DNA of 64,000 bases from Isoetes taiwanensis (GCA_021234155.1 JAJEKV010000011.1:14113255-14177254); one strand, 5' to 3'. Counted from the stretch's first letter, positions 11,924-24,737 are shown. Notes: generated by a model from the sequence alone, not told the origin. Translations and numbers: made by a program.

Positions 11924-11954
11924 CTAGTGACGGATGCCCGGCGTTGCCGGGCAT
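11924..11954 (-). mobile_element. Helitron-type 3' terminus
   Basis: Read on the minus strand, a perfect nine-base hairpin (ATGCCCGGC, AAC loop, GCCGGGCAT) is followed by six bases and CTAG, and the next base is T. This is the canonical Helitron 3' end: hairpin, CTRR, insertion before T. The body would extend to higher coordinates. The 5' TC end was not identified, so the element's length is unknown. Confidence 0.55.
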
Positions 11955-11959
11955 GGTCT

Positions 11960-14900
11960 CCGATGCAAAAGAAAAGTAAAAGTAAAAGTAAAAGCAAAGG
12001 CCGTTAGGCTGTGAATATCGGTTGTGGGGCATAAGCACATGATAGGAATCCATGAAATCATAGGCTTATTTCGAACTTTCTAGAATGAGCTTTCTAGTAT
12101 AGAAACGTTCGATGGGAAAAGAAATACAATTATGATGATGATGGCTTACTACATGACATAACATAACAATTTGTAGGCAAAGAGGATATGCAATTTAACA
12201 TTTGAAGTTGATGCTATTGATCGTAACACATGAAGGTCTGGTGCTTTGGAAGATTCATCTATAAAAATTGTAACAAATTAAAATTATAGGTAAGAAGAGT
12301 GAGCTTAAATTTTAGGTTAGGGATACAACATGTATGTGAGGCTATGGGATATAGTAAATGATACTATGAAATCGAACTCTCAAAGATAATCTACAACATT
12401 ACAATGAAAACTATTAGAAACAAAATTTAAGATTTAATGAAATCCTTGGTTGTAAACTTGACACTTTTTGGCCATCGAGGACTTGAGATTCAACAAAGTC
12501 GTTCTTTGCCTGCCACTTTGTGGCCACTACGATTTATCCTAAGTCTGGCAGCTTATAACTAATCTTCCAACTGTATAGATTTCCACTCTAATTTAGGGCA
12601 CTATTTTATTAAGAGAATACAAAAAGGAACAATGTCTACAATGTATGATAAATGGTTTAAATTCAATCTTGGCACTAAGGTATATCCTCAAATGCACGAT
12701 AACACATGAATATAATTGACATGTGTTTGAATTGGTCAGATCTTTTGAGATTTCGACTTCAAAATTCTGGTGAGTGTTCCATACAAAGCTTCTATAGCAG
12801 ACCAATATGCTCTGAAGCCAAGCTTATTACAGCTCGTAAATGATTTAGATACACTCAAATTTTCACCCTACTAATGTGCAGCATATTGATCTTATATGTG
12901 TTCTAGTTCTTTCATGCCCTTGACGTTTGAAAATTTCTTATATTTCTTGTAGTTCTTTCAAGCCCTTGACGTTGACAATTTGAGAAAAGGATATTGGCAT
13001 TTTTCAGAATCTTATTTGAGCACCCTGTAACTTGGGCTGGAAATTTAAATGTAAAAGGAGCACAATTACATGTAGCTATACCAGAGCTGCACAAATATGG
13101 AGGGCCGACGAAGAGGACCGATTGCCAGAATATATCAATATGTTTTGTTGTTAAAAGCTCAACAAATATATCTCAGTACAGAGTGCAGATCGAATTCTTC
13201 AACAAATACATAACTGACATGGAGAGCCAGAGTATGTTCTTGGTCTTGCTAATAGTTTAAAAGCTATATTCTAGTTGGAGAAAGGTCTAGTTGAAGTACA
13301 TATAGTTTTCAGATCCCTTTGAAGTTAACCAATTCCAACAATATAGATGTTGAAGTGGAGACCCAGATTCTTTATCAATTCCAACAATGCAGAACTTGAA
13401 ATGGAGAGCCAACAATATAGATGTTGAAATGGAGACTCAGATTCTTTATCAATTCCAACAATGCAGAACTTGAAATGGAGAGCCAGGATCTTTTATGTTG
13501 CTATGTTCAGATAAGAACAAAAAAATGAGGCCGAGCCAAATGTATAAACAAAAGCTTTATTTAGAAGCTACATTTAGTTATAGCACAGATGGTATTGATA
13601 TACTGGTGGCCGATCTGCATAAGAAAATCAAGAAGATAATGAAATCAATTTGCAGCGTTGAAAGAGGTATAGAATCTACTCGGGAAAAAATAACAATATC
13701 CATTTCACCAAAGAGGTCAATTTGCAGCGTCAGATTATTATATAGAGATTAGAAAAAAAGAGGCCAATTTGCAGTGTCAGATTATTATGTAGAGATTAGA
13801 AAAAAAGAAAACTAATATATATTGATTTCAGCAAGCTTGAAAGAAGTAAACACTTACCCATTGTTTAAAAACTTGCAGATAATTGATCGTCAACTTCATA
13901 AGGAAGAATCTGCTCCAGCAAAAGGAATACAAAAAATGGAAATATTCTTATGTTTTGCATAAAGCTAATGATTTTCTCATAACAATTTGCTCTCTTCCAT
14001 GCTAGAATCGTATGAGCCACAAAAGGGGCATGTGCTGCACATCAGAGTAGAGGCTAATTATTTCTCTCTTCCATGCTAGAACCGTATGAGCCACAAAAGA
14101 ACATGTGTTGCACATCAGAGAAGAGGCTAATCAAAATGGAAATAAGCTTTCGGATGTAATCAAACTAACAATAGAACTGCACTTCTAGATTGACATTACC
14201 TAAAGTGTCAGCTCTTACTTGTGCAGCTTGATTTACATAGACTTTGGAGGTTGCTCGTTGAATTTAAGAATAACATCTGTGTCCTTTACTCAGGTAATGC
14301 TAGTGTCCTTCACTCAGGTACCTTCCAAAATTGCAGCTAATACATTCTGTGTTAGCTCAGAAAATACTCATTTGAAAGAAGGAAATGAACTTGAAATGTA
14401 GGCCCTTCCATGGAATAAGATTCATTGCAATACAAAGAGAAAAAAGAAAAAAAAAACCTGAGCCTAAACATGAACGTACTAAGCCAAGAAAAACTGAGCC
14501 TAAACATGAACGTACTTACTTGAAATTGTTGAATCCATATCCACTTCATTAGAAGGTTTTGTATACCTTTTGGTCTTGGACTACAATTGTGCTCTTGCAA
14601 AACCATTTAGATTCCCAAGAATCAAGCCTGCAGAAAAGCCTGCCTTGTATGGAAGTGATTGGCACATAAAATTTACAAAAATTTAAAAGGGAGCATGCTT
14701 ACAATCAAGCAATTATAATTATTGTGTTCTTATATCCGCATAGCTTTTCTTCCTTCTCATGCCATTCAGATATGAGCTTTCCATTGCATGCAATTTACCT
14801 TGCCCTTCGAAAACCTTTTCATGCAGTAAAATTTTTAATAAATCAAAGTATCTCTGAAGCTAGAAAAAGCTTTGAGAATGTCCTTGTGCTTGGAAAGATA

Positions 14901-15680
14901 TGCCCTTCTCAACGTGATTCTTTGATAATAGCCCAACACCTGTTCATAAGAGAGAACAAATCAGTATAGCAGCACTATAATATTAGCTACTCATATTTGA
15001 TTTGATCCATGAATATGCTAACAAAGCTGCGCACCTAGAGATTTCATCAGACCTGCTCAATGTAAAGAGGCATCTCCACAACACGAAATCCTAAACCTAG
15101 GTACTGGAGCCATCATATGCAACATTACACCCCAGTGTAGAGTTGATTTTGGGGTATCAATTGACTGAGAGAAAAATGGAAAGGAGGACAATAATTATGG
15201 AACATCCAGTAGCCAACAAACATGGAATCCTTTTTACCATTCTAAAAGCATGTGCGCACACTATTACCAGATAAGTTGAACATAAAAGCTTAAGAATGGC
15301 ATCAGAGATATATGTTAACAAAGAAATTGATGTACAACAGCAAAATGATGCGAGGCATGTACCTCTATGGTCTGAAATCCATAGCTTGCAAGCATCTTCG
15401 CTTCCAAATCAAGCAGTCTGTGTATGCCTATAAGCAAAACCAAACAGTGCATAATAAAACATATTTTGATTCACATTCTTTAACCATCATTCAATTAAAT
15501 TGGGTTTATGTCTTAATTTTGGGACAAATTTCATATTGCATGTTTTTAGTAGCATATTCAAATTCACACATTTCACCTCAAAATTATGAAAACGTAATAT
15601 CATGTTATTTACAAAATAGTCAATATTTCACAATATAGCACCATATCATAAAAACGTGATAACAAAAATTTACATAGTTA
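11960..15680. other. No confident gene; possible Helitron body
   Basis: Frames here are short (up to 108 codons) and none has a recognisable domain. A 74-bp tandem repeat lies at 13,336-13,483 (units starting CAACAATATAGATGTTGAA). Another short duplication, CATGCTAGAACCGTATGAGCC-like, lies near 13,998 and 14,073, and a further one near 13,710-13,800. If the hairpin at 11.9 kb is a real Helitron end, this could be captured sequence. Confidence 0.4.
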
Positions 15681-15681
15681 T

Positions 15682-18410
15682 TCAACTTTCTTCAAGCACC
15701 CCCAATGATATCATAGCCTTCTTCCTGACATCCTGAGGTATTGTAATTCTCGCATTTCTTGCTGGAATAGTGTTTGGAGTCCATGAGTACAAAACACTTT
15801 CATAGTCTAGCCAAAGATCGGGATCACTCGGTTTTCTCCTCCATCTCTTTGTCCAACAATCGAAGTACCTTTCTTTTATCCGTCGTTGGTCAACCGATGC
15901 CTTTGGACACCACCATTCCACCCCGCACATGGTTGAAGTTAATATTACCTTCTTCTTTGCAAATATCGGAGATAGTGAACCCCAACCACCTTTGGATATG
16001 TATCTAAATCTGATGGCTTTACTACCACAAATTGGTGGCATTCCAAGTCGGTGGAAGGTTCATAAGCATCCATGCCTAGAAACTTTGGCCTATTGTTCTT
16101 AGGACCAACATAGTGTTTGTCGGGAAGGAGGAGGAGCATATTGCTTGCGAATGCTACTTACAAGTGTCATCAAAATCCTCGGCACTGCTAAGGTCTTCCA
16201 CCTAGTCTTAGGCAACCACCCTTCTTTCAATTCATCCGAGGATGTGTCTATCTCCCCAACAAAGTTAATCACCTTCTTCCAAAGAAGCCACCAAGGCACG
16301 GTTGGTGTCATCTGGATTGGTTTGCCAATGCTTTATATAGTCTTGGATTCCTTCCTTAGTCAATCCCAATTGCTTCACTTCTTGAAAGGGTTTTAAAGCT
16401 TTTGGTTGACCTAGAGGTATCATAGGCTTGCCATTCTCATCTCTACGCCATATTTCCTCCCTCCTCTCCACTCATCCTCCTGAAGGTCTCATCTTCCATT
16501 GGAAGATTGGAATCCCATCTCTCACCCAAAAGTGAACTGCAGAGGCCCGGAATGACCTTCAAGATCCAATGTATAACCATCCACAAAGCTCTTCCAATCG
16601 GGCACTTCTTCTATGAGAGAAGCTATAGGGTTTGGAGTAGTGCATTCATGCAAGATTTCCATTAGCCTAGGAAAGTTGGTCACTTTGTTCTTTGCTTCGG
16701 ATACAACTATATTTGCCAAATAATGCATCCACATCCTCATGGGTATGCCCGGGCATAAGAAACCCTAAATTAACTCTTTAAAATATCCCCACAAATGTTA
16801 AGTAAGATAGGAAAGAAAACATCCACTGTCTTATTTTGGCCAGCACAATTATCAAGTTGCAAGAGAAACCTTTTGGGTAGATCTTGAGGTTTAGCACGTG
16901 AAGTTGAAGCTCCAACATGTTCATTAGACCCATGCTTCCTAAACCTTGCCTTGCTGAACTTTTCAATATTGTTAGGGTTTCCATCTAACAATGCTCTATG
17001 TAGTGCCTGGCTAGTTGTAAGGTCCTGGAGGTGACCATTGTATCCATTTTCATAGTTTCTCAAACACCTCATGATACTCCCAATATGAAAATCTGGACCA
17101 TCACTCCACAACTCCAAACTAAAATGGCCATAGTAGGTTTGATTACGCCCATGCAAGATTGCCCCATCCATTGAGATCTCAGAAAGGGTATGATCTTCCA
17201 CATGACTTTGGTATGTACTTGAATTGTGGAAGACAAGTCTTTTGCTGGTCCATCTTGTCATGTATAATACATAAATAGTTATTGGGTTCCAATGCGGATA
17301 AAGTCCTCCACATCCAATAACATGATCTACATGATAGTTGGTCACCATATGGTCCTTCATATGCTCCCTTATCCTAGCCCTTTGACTAGGTTGCACATCT
17401 TATCAAGAGTCTCCTTCAACTTAGCACATAAATTGCACTTTGCAAAGTTGTTTGAAGTTGCTATGGTGACATGATTGAAATGCTTCTTCCATAACCTACT
17501 AAAGCTAGGTTGGGATATTGGAAGAATTCCCAATTCTCAAGTAGGGAATTCACTTCTTCCAAAATACTCTTTTGAGTACAATGTGATGGCAACCTTTTCT
17601 CAACAACTGCTCTTCCCTTTTCATCCCTTATGCTTTTGTGTGGCATAGACTCTGCATTGAAATCAATATATTTTTCAAATATCTCCTGGCAGCCGAGGGT
17701 CCTAGCTGTTGGTCTCAACAAACCATTATTTCCATGTAAAAACAATCCTGTTCCCCTCTACTGCTTTTTTTGCCAATTATGCCATGAAGAAGTTGGAATT
17801 GCATGGATACTCTGCCATGCTTTTGCACATATCCATTTGCCTAGCAAAGGGTATCTTTTTCTGTTTGGGTTTCTTTCATCTTGAAGTGCATGCTCGAAGA
17901 TTGTGTACATGTAGGTCCTCCTCTCATCAACAGTGTACTCTTGAAAAGTGGCTCTTGCTTCCACCAATTGTTCTATTGTGAAGAATTGCATACAATCACT
18001 CCAACAAAAATCAGAGCCCCTAACCTTCACCATTGTCTCAATGCTTGGTGTCACTAATCAACTTGGCTCTTTTGCTAGGATAATGTCCGCAACCGATACT
18101 TCTCTCCCCTTTTGCCTAGGTTTAGAGTTCCAACGCCAATGGATCAATATCAAGACAATCATTGTCCCCAACAACCTCGGGCTCGGAAAAATATAATCCT
18201 CCACAAATTGAACACTACTTATAGGCCATGCCATGATGCAAGGAACCTCCAATTGCTTGACACAACCAAAACATTCCTTGTCACCCAAACCTTTCCAGTT
18301 GTCTTCCAACATCGAAATTGCAATACCAATATTGTCTTCCCCTAGCCTTTCATCATTAACAAACTTGACCGGGATCTCATAGCACAATGACTCCTTGGCC
18401 TACTATTTCC
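15682..18410 (-). pseudogene. DUF7869-like transposon-type gene, decayed
   Basis: A run of minus-strand frames (18,387-18,058; 18,054-17,758; 17,745-17,461; 17,396-16,770; 16,740-16,522; 16,471-16,265; 16,139-15,682) reads in order as one long protein. The block at 17.4-16.8 kb ends with LPKRFLLQLDNCAGQNK, resembling the D-N-x(3)-NKN signature of DUF7869 proteins, which occur as multicopy, probably transposon-encoded genes in many eukaryotes. An upstream block has KRYPLLGKWICAKAW like their PLLG/CKKAF segment. Frameshifts separate nearly every piece. The family name is from memory of motif shape and unverified. Confidence 0.5.
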
Positions 18411-18785
18411 TTGTTGCACTTGTGCATGATTCTCACCTTCTTGTTCCTCCATTGCACCCTACTATAGAGGACTAATTGTTTTTCTTCAACATTCTTGCTA
18501 GGAGTTGGTTTTTCATTGATATTGCTCTTTTCACCATCTTGAGTTGGAGGGGCACCATTGACCTAGGCAAATTGCACCCTTTTTAGTCAATGAGTAAGAA
18601 AAAATTATTACACCATAAGATAAAAAAAAGTAATACATTTATGGAATATGTAGAGGTAAATCAAATTTTTTAAAAGCAAGAAATTCCTTGGAAATAGGTT
18701 TAATATAATAATAACAATGGGCGTAAACGAAATCATTTAAAACAAGAATTTTCATGGCAACAACAAGGAAATGACATTTATATAA

Positions 18786-18823
18786 ATATATCCAAATTTT
18801 AATTATCGAAAATTTGGATATAT
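18786..18823. other. Perfect 15-bp AT-rich hairpin
   Basis: Arms ATATATCCAAATTTT and AAAATTTGGATATAT flank an eight-base loop. It lies just outside the left edge of the CACGC/GCGTG tract and could be a MITE remnant or terminator-like fold. Confidence 0.7.
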
Positions 18824-18915
18824 GATTACGAAAAGACATATAACTAATAGACGTGAGAATTTATTATCCATAATAATATACCCTAGACTAGATAATATAG
18901 CTGGCGGGAATTTCG

Positions 18916-19015
18916 TACGCCTGGCGTGTTATTTGAGGCAATAAATTATTCACGCTAAGAGCTAATTAACCCTATATAAATCCGGTTCACGCTCTCAAGA
19001 CCTCCATTCTGTCCC
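18916..19015 (+). promoter_or_regulatory. Promoter-like block, copy 1
   Basis: The order of elements is GCGTGTTA, ATTATTCACGCTAA, CCTATATAAATCC (TATA box near 18,973) and ACGCTCTCAA, followed by an ATG at 19,036. The same order recurs at 20,083-20,180. A TATA box shared at fixed spacing with upstream CACGC/GCGTG motifs supports a real promoter duplicated before two genes. Confidence 0.55.
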
Positions 19016-19035
19016 AATTTTTTTTTCTGCCCGCC

Positions 19036-19322
19036 ATGAAGCGTTCAGCCTCAGCGCTCGACCTTCATGAAGAACCCGAGGTCTCCTCAAAGAGACGTCG
19101 GGTTGAAGAACCCGCTCAATTCCCCCCCTCATTGATTTTCTTTCCCAATTCTCCTCTGATTCCGATTCAGAGGATGATTCTGATTTTGTTATGGAAGAGG
19201 AGGAGTTGAGCTCCTCTGATTCCTCTGATTCTGAAGAGGAGGAAGAGGAGGAGTTGGAGGAAGAGGAGGAGATGTCCTCCCAAGAGCATGAAACCCGCTT
19301 CTGCCTTGAGGGGTTGGCTTGA
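19036..19322 (+). pseudogene. Acidic, NLS-bearing protein, frameshifted
   Basis: An ATG 60 bases after the TATA box opens a frame with a basic nuclear-localisation-like patch (SSKRRRVEEP). A C7 run at 19,122-19,128 carries an apparent one-base shift. In the shifted frame the protein continues as a Ser/Asp/Glu-rich acidic domain to a TGA at 19,320. This layout suggests a small nuclear acidic protein, but no family is recognised. A (GAG)n run follows at about 19,350-19,400 and may encode a further poly-Glu segment. Promoter copy 1 lies directly upstream. Confidence 0.4.
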
Positions 19323-19339
19323 CCACAGAAAAACAGAGA

Positions 19340-19402
19340 ATGAAATCGAGGAGGAGGAGGAGGAGGAGGAGGAGGAGGAGGAGGAGGAGGAGGAGGAGGG
19401 GG
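19340..19402. repeat. (GAG)n microsatellite
   Basis: About 16 near-perfect GAG triplets end in a short G run. Long poly-Glu, poly-Pro and poly-Ser frames on the two strands are by-products of this repeat. Confidence 0.9.
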
Positions 19403-20082
19403 GGGGTCGACAATTCGACCAGTTTTTGGAATGGTTAAGAGATGAACCAGGGTTTGCATGTGATTTCTTTTTGTTTTTGTTTTGCACCTTTCTTTCTTTT
19501 CTAACACCTTTCTTTCTTCTTTGTTGCAAAATGGAAGAAGAGTGATCACGATCCCGCGGCCCATTTTTGTTTCCATTCTTCTGAAGTTTTGGACACGCCT
19601 CAGGGCATTTTTTTCCTAAATTGTGTGAAAAGCCTTCGCAACAAATTTGCTTCGCTTTTCTTCAAAGCAGTTTTTACGTACATAAATTTTTTGGATAAAA
19701 TCAAACTGTATTCTCCAATTATTTTGGCTCCAAGTCGTTTTCTCTAAAATTTTTGTCTCTCTAGAATTTTGTATCTCAAAATTTTGTCTCAACAAAGTCT
19801 CGGGAACACTATAAATCAACCACATGAGAAATCTCCGATTCGTCCACGGAACCATAGGAAATTTTCCTATACGACCTAAAACAATTCCCCAACCTTACAA
19901 GTCATTTTTAGCCTTCATAATTTTTGCCTTTAAAATCATTTTTTAATGTAGCCTATATAAAATTTCTAAATTCTATTTTTTGAATGCAATAAATGGAATA
20001 AAATGTCAGAGAATTTATTGCATGAAATGCAATATTCTCCATATATACCATATACATGTCGTAATCCGGGAGGGAAGAGACC

Positions 20083-20180
20083 GCCAAAGCGTGTTAATTC
20101 AAGCAATCAATTATTCACGCTAACTTTTTCTAATTGTGCCTATATAAATCCATTTTACGCTCTCAAAGTTCCTACATTTT
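20083..20180 (+). promoter_or_regulatory. Promoter-like block, copy 2
   Basis: This repeats the layout of copy 1: AAGCGTGTTAATTC, ATTATTCACGCTAA, a CCTATATAAATCC TATA box near 20,140, and ACGCTCTCAAAG. A short frame starting ATGGCGGGTTTAATCC at 20,503 is the nearest clear downstream start; it stops after 26 codons. What the promoter drives is not clear. Confidence 0.5.
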
Positions 20181-21090
20181 CTTCCTTCCTTCATACGATT
20201 TTTGCTTGGGTTCTGCTTCGTTTGTTTGGATCCGCCATCCCCAAATCTTGGTGAGCAGATTTATATTCATCAATGTTAGATGTTTGGTTTCGCAATTCCT
20301 AACTTACTAAAAGACTCCGCCTTTTGTTCAGAAGCATCTGTAGCGAGGAAATCGGAGACTCGAAATTAAAACCAAAAGCGAGGACTAAGGTCTCATAATC
20401 GAAAAAGCCTCGAATTAAAACCACAAGCATAGTCCTCCGTTCTTGAATCCTTCCAGCCTCGTAACTCAAGGTTAGTTTTCATTTAGTTTTAAGTTGCATC
20501 TCAATGGCGGGTTTAATCCAAGAAGACAAGCTTTTGCATTTGCTCGGCGCAGAGGAAGCGATGATGTTTATGAAAACCGAATAGTTTTTATAAACTTCAT
20601 CCGCTTTTTTTTTCAGTAAATTCTTGAGTTTCTCATCCTGAATTAATCATGCTATTGCATGCAAGTTTCTATTATGAATAAGTGTAGTAGAAAGCATTAG
20701 AAAAATCTGAAAGATAATATTTGAAACACGCTAAAGCGTGTTTTAGGGTAACCTTAGCCTTCAACATGAATACACGCCTTTCGTGCATTCAGCGAGGAGG
20801 GAGAAAAAAAAATGCATGGATAGATAAGTAAATAGATAAAGGCCGTGCAATTATTTACACGGCAGCATCAATGCCTTGCCGAAGCGTGTATAGTTTTTCC
20901 TATATAGCGGTTTACACGCGGCGTGCAAAACAATTGTATCCCTACTTTCAACTTTTCGCTAAAACACGGGCGTGTCTCTTAGTTTCTAAGTTTATAAATA
21001 AAGAAATATAACACGCCAGCGGAATACCGATACTCCGCTCACTTCCTATTGATAGATGCGAGTTACATTAATCACCCTATTTGGTGACGA

Positions 21091-21765
21091 AGATGGATTG
21101 GAATTACATTTGGGCCAACAATCACACGTACCCGGCTCGCTTTAGGCTCCAATCTCCAAATCCGGTTGAACCGCAAATGAGCACCGGTTCGGGCTTGGAG
21201 CACCGCCTTGCAACCCCTGGAGTACTTGGATCAAGTAATGATGATGGCAGCAGAGCGCAGGGCAATGATAGATCTGGGCTCTGGGGCCCTTGCAATCGCA
21301 CGGAGGCTCGCCCTCTTATCTAATCACTTCGAGAATGCAGTACATGCATTGATCGAGTGAATCTCGTGATCCGTCACCGAGATTCAAAATGAGGAGCTGC
21401 GTTTCTTAGTGGTTAGCCTCTATGCCCGGATGCCCCAACACGAACCACTACCACAGGCGGTATACGATGCAATGGAGATGGCTCAACCAATGGAACCACT
21501 ACCGCAGGCGCTATACGATGCATTGGAGGTTCAACCAATGGAGCAGGAGGTGGAGCAGGAGGAGCAGGAGGTGGAGGTGGAGCAAAGGGGGGTGGTGGAG
21601 CTAGAGCCCAGTGTTTTTGCCGGGGTTTTACGGAAGAATTCACTATGCCCCCGCAATGGAAATGGGAGATCGATAGCCCGGCTACTCGTAGAGACCGGGC
21701 TTGAAACAAAGAGTCCGGGATTTTGTCCGGTTTATCCAGTTTATCCGGATTATATACAATTGTAA
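21091..21765 (+). pseudogene. Unrecognised helical protein, lightly broken
   Basis: An ATG at 21,091 opens a frame (MDWNYIWANNHTYP...). One frameshift near 21,210 and one TGA near 21,358 interrupt it. The rest reads as an Ala/Leu-rich helical segment, then two near-identical units (EPLPQAVYDAMEMAQPM and EPLPQALYDALEVQPM), then an acidic Gln/Glu run, ending at TAA 21,763. TTTATAAATA lies about 100 bases upstream together with CACGC motifs. The coding character is inferred from the internal repeat and from continuity after one shift. No family is recognised. Confidence 0.4.
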
Positions 21766-22510
21766 TCTTTTTCCAATGAATACAACAAATTTTGTCTACT
21801 TCTATATTTCTACAATGTAATACATGTTACATACCTTTTTTAAGCGGTTTCTTGGCCATGCAACAAATGTTCCAACACTTTCTCCAACCGTATCCCCACC
21901 GGGGTGTCTGCGAGGTAAAGCTTCATCCATAGCGCAGCGATTAATCATCAGAACTTCGGACATACTTATCCCCGGCGCGGAATTCCATGACCGTTTTGAA
22001 TGGATCGATGGAGTCGATCTTGCATAATCCTACTTTCCTTTTTGATTTGTAGTTAACATGAAACATTCATCTTCGACACTGCGAGAAAATTGCTATTCGA
22101 CACCTACTATTGGAAATTAATGTTCAAGCTATTGGAATGAGATGAGTACCGCAATTCAGAGCCATTCTTGAGAAGCTGATTTGAGTCTCTGAAGCTGATT
22201 TGAGAAGCTGAAGGCGCTATGGAAACTCTGGCGGTCGGGAAAATTCGAATTAGAAGAAAGATTAGGTTAACTACGTTTAGGCGGGATAAATTTGGCGGGA
22301 TTTTAAAAACTTAATGAAAGAAGTCGGCGGACGGGTCTTCGTCATTATTATTTGTATGTGTCAAGAATATTTCAAACTCGGGATTTTGTGTTTTCTTGAA
22401 ATTCAAATTTCTCTATTTCTCGTCTGGGTAAGAAAAGCTATTTCTTCGAAAGCAGCTCCGAAAGGCCAGATCCGAGCGACCTTCCGACTGGCACTAGGCT
22501 TACTCGGGAG

Positions 22511-23772
22511 ATGTCTTCTAAAGCGAATCGAGGTCGAGGCGACGGGGCAGAGGAAGTGGTGGAAGAGGAATCTCTAAACCCGCTCTTCTCAAGTTTCGAG
22601 AGGACGTTGATCGTAATACCGCGAGAACCCTATTCAAGGTATTTAATTTGCCACGTATCACACCTTTGTGTGTGGAGAGTATTATGCTTGCATGAATTTG
22701 AGATATTTCCTTTCACTTAATATGCTTTGCATGAGTTTGAGTTATTATGCTTTGCATGAATTTTAAGTATTAACATCAGTTAATGCTCTGATTGTCCGTT
22801 CTGTAGAACATAATTTTGCTCTACTTTTTATATATAGAATATAGCGGTGTTAGACAGGTTGGAGATAGCAATGTTCAATGAGGTTAAATAGTGTGAAATA
22901 TGGATTCATGAAGGGTATGTAGCTTAAAATGTGGATGCAAAATAATTTAGTTTCAAATTAACGCATAGCATGGTCAATAATAGGAGATACCAACACGCCA
23001 AGCGTGATTTGTACTAATTTAGGTTTAAATGCACGCCAAGCGTGATCTCTTGTTCTGAAAAGTACTCTAAAAAGTGCTCATCTTCATTTGCGTTGCTCAA
23101 GAGGAAGAAAACCCTACTAATTCGGGTTCTAATCCCGCCAAGAAAGATGGGGCGCACGACCCGGATGCAGTACCATATGATCTCACCTTAGATGATGAAG
23201 GGCCGATTCTTATAGCAACCACCGACCTGCACATACCTCAAGAGGAAATGGGCGAGGGTGCCGAGTGGTACGTTGACCTTGCCAAGACAAATGGCAAGCT
23301 CGACTTAACTCTCTTCTCGAGGAAAAAGGAAGCAGACAAGATGGCCAAACAAGGGATCCTAATCTCTTGTGAGGAAGAGGATGACACCAACTGCAAATTG
23401 CTCTTGGAGATTACACGTAGCGGAAGAAAGATCCGCTTTCGGACTTACTCAATTGTAGAGCTACTTTGATACAAGGATACGTTCATGAAGACGGATGTGA
23501 ATCGGTGAGACATGTTTTAAGTATGGTTGGCCAACCAATGTAGCGATTACGCCAATATCTATTTGCCAAGGGGTTACAAAATTGTATGCGTAGAGGCATG
23601 TTCACTAAACCGACACCAAGTCACTATTTGCGGCAAGCTAGGGAATTAGGCTGACTTGAAAGCTTCTAAAAGGGTCCTAGATCTAGGGAAGAATGTTCAA
23701 CCCGCAGTTGTCGAAGGCATGGAGGCTTCGTTTTTGAGAATGAACAGACCAGTGGCGCAACAGAGGCCATGA
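22511..23772 (+). pseudogene. Unrecognised spliced gene with RG-rich N-terminus
   Basis: Exon 1 starts ATG 22,511 (MSSKANRGRG). After a one-base shift it continues GRGSGGRGISKPALLKF, a nucleic-acid-binding-like RG region, ending at 22,638 before GT. The intron of about 465 bases holds two CACGCCAAGCGTG motifs and ends AG near 23,103. Exon 2 then reads EENPTNSGSNPAKKDG and a long hydrophilic domain to TGA at 23,467. The same frame remains protein-like to about 23,770 with further TGA, TAA and TAG codons, mostly one transition from Gln or Trp codons. This looks like a decayed real gene. No family is recognised. Confidence 0.45.
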
Positions 23773-23832
23773 ACAAGTCAATAAATACAGTGACCATTAT
23801 CCATTGGGTCTTAAGGAAACTTTGCGATCCAT

Positions 23833-24737
23833 GTGAAGTCCCTCATCCGTTCACCAAGCTCCATTTATGTTAGCGGGAGATATGATCCAAAGACATGCCA
23901 TGGAGATTGTTCGAGCATGATTAGTAATCCGGTCAAATGCCTATGCCAAATGTGCTACCTTTTGGGATATGATCTCGAACAAGCTTCTTGTGTGGATCTA
24001 ACGTCCGTGAGCTATTATCAAGTGATGATATTAAATATGTCATCATCGACGGGCAAAGATTCCGTTGAGGCACAAAAAAGGCCATCATCAAAAAGGCCCA
24101 AACAAACAGCCAAAAAGTGTTCTACAATCACTATGCGTATAGGAGGTGTCGATCTTGGATGCCAATACTTCACCGCAGATTTGGTCGAGATTAGTGCAAC
24201 TTTGAATGAAATGGGGAAGACATTTCTATACAAAAGGTAATCAACCTGGTTTCATAAATTGTATTCACGGCGTGCTTTCAAATCAAACCAATTCCGCGCC
24301 GTGTTTTGAAATCAATCGAATTCCGCCAGGTGTTTTCAAGTCAACCAATTGATTTGAAAACACGCGGGCGTGAATTGATTGATTTGAAAAACACGCGCGT
24401 GAATTGGTTTGATTTGAAAGCACCGGCATGAATTGCATTAGTAACTTTATTCATTTCACGCCAGCGTGATTTTCTCTTCATCAATTCTATTCAAATCAAG
24501 GCCGCCGTGTTTCTATTCTATGATCTTGATTCAATGTCTCGTACTATTGCAGTCCATACGTTGAACAAACCTGCGCCACGCCAACAACGATGGGTGGAAT
24601 ATGGCTGCCCATTGCCCACCGCATGTGGCGGGGTCAAAGTCCGAGGCATTCAAAGCTGCTGGAGCGGACTCGCCGCATGAACAATTATACGAGAGAAGAA
24701 GAAGACCGCAAGAAAATCAAAGAAAAAAGGTGGTGAT
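23833..24737 (+). pseudogene. Unrecognised gene with a clear intron
   Basis: The frame from 23,833 runs through a Cys-containing stretch (DPKTCHGDCSSMI...CLCQMC) and a basic patch (RPSSKRPKQTAKKC) to 24,236. A GTAATC donor there and a TTGCAG acceptor at 24,552 bound a 316-base intron. The joined frame then stays open for about 60 codons of charged protein ending in EEEDRKKIKEKRW before TGA at 24,735. The open frame across the splice is good evidence of a genuine gene. The intron is a dense cluster of CACGC/GCGTG inverted repeats. The start is not certain, and it may belong to the same gene as 22.5-23.8 kb. Confidence 0.45.

Noticed and set aside
18995-19576. Long minus-strand ORF with poly-Pro and poly-Ser runs
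   Set aside because: It is the antisense reading of the (GAG)n microsatellite and the acidic plus-strand ORF; the composition is entirely repeat-driven.
21413-21709. Minus-strand Pro-rich 98-codon ORF
   Set aside because: Antisense of the Gln/Glu-rich repeat in the plus-strand frame at 21,409-21,765, which has the better internal protein repeat.
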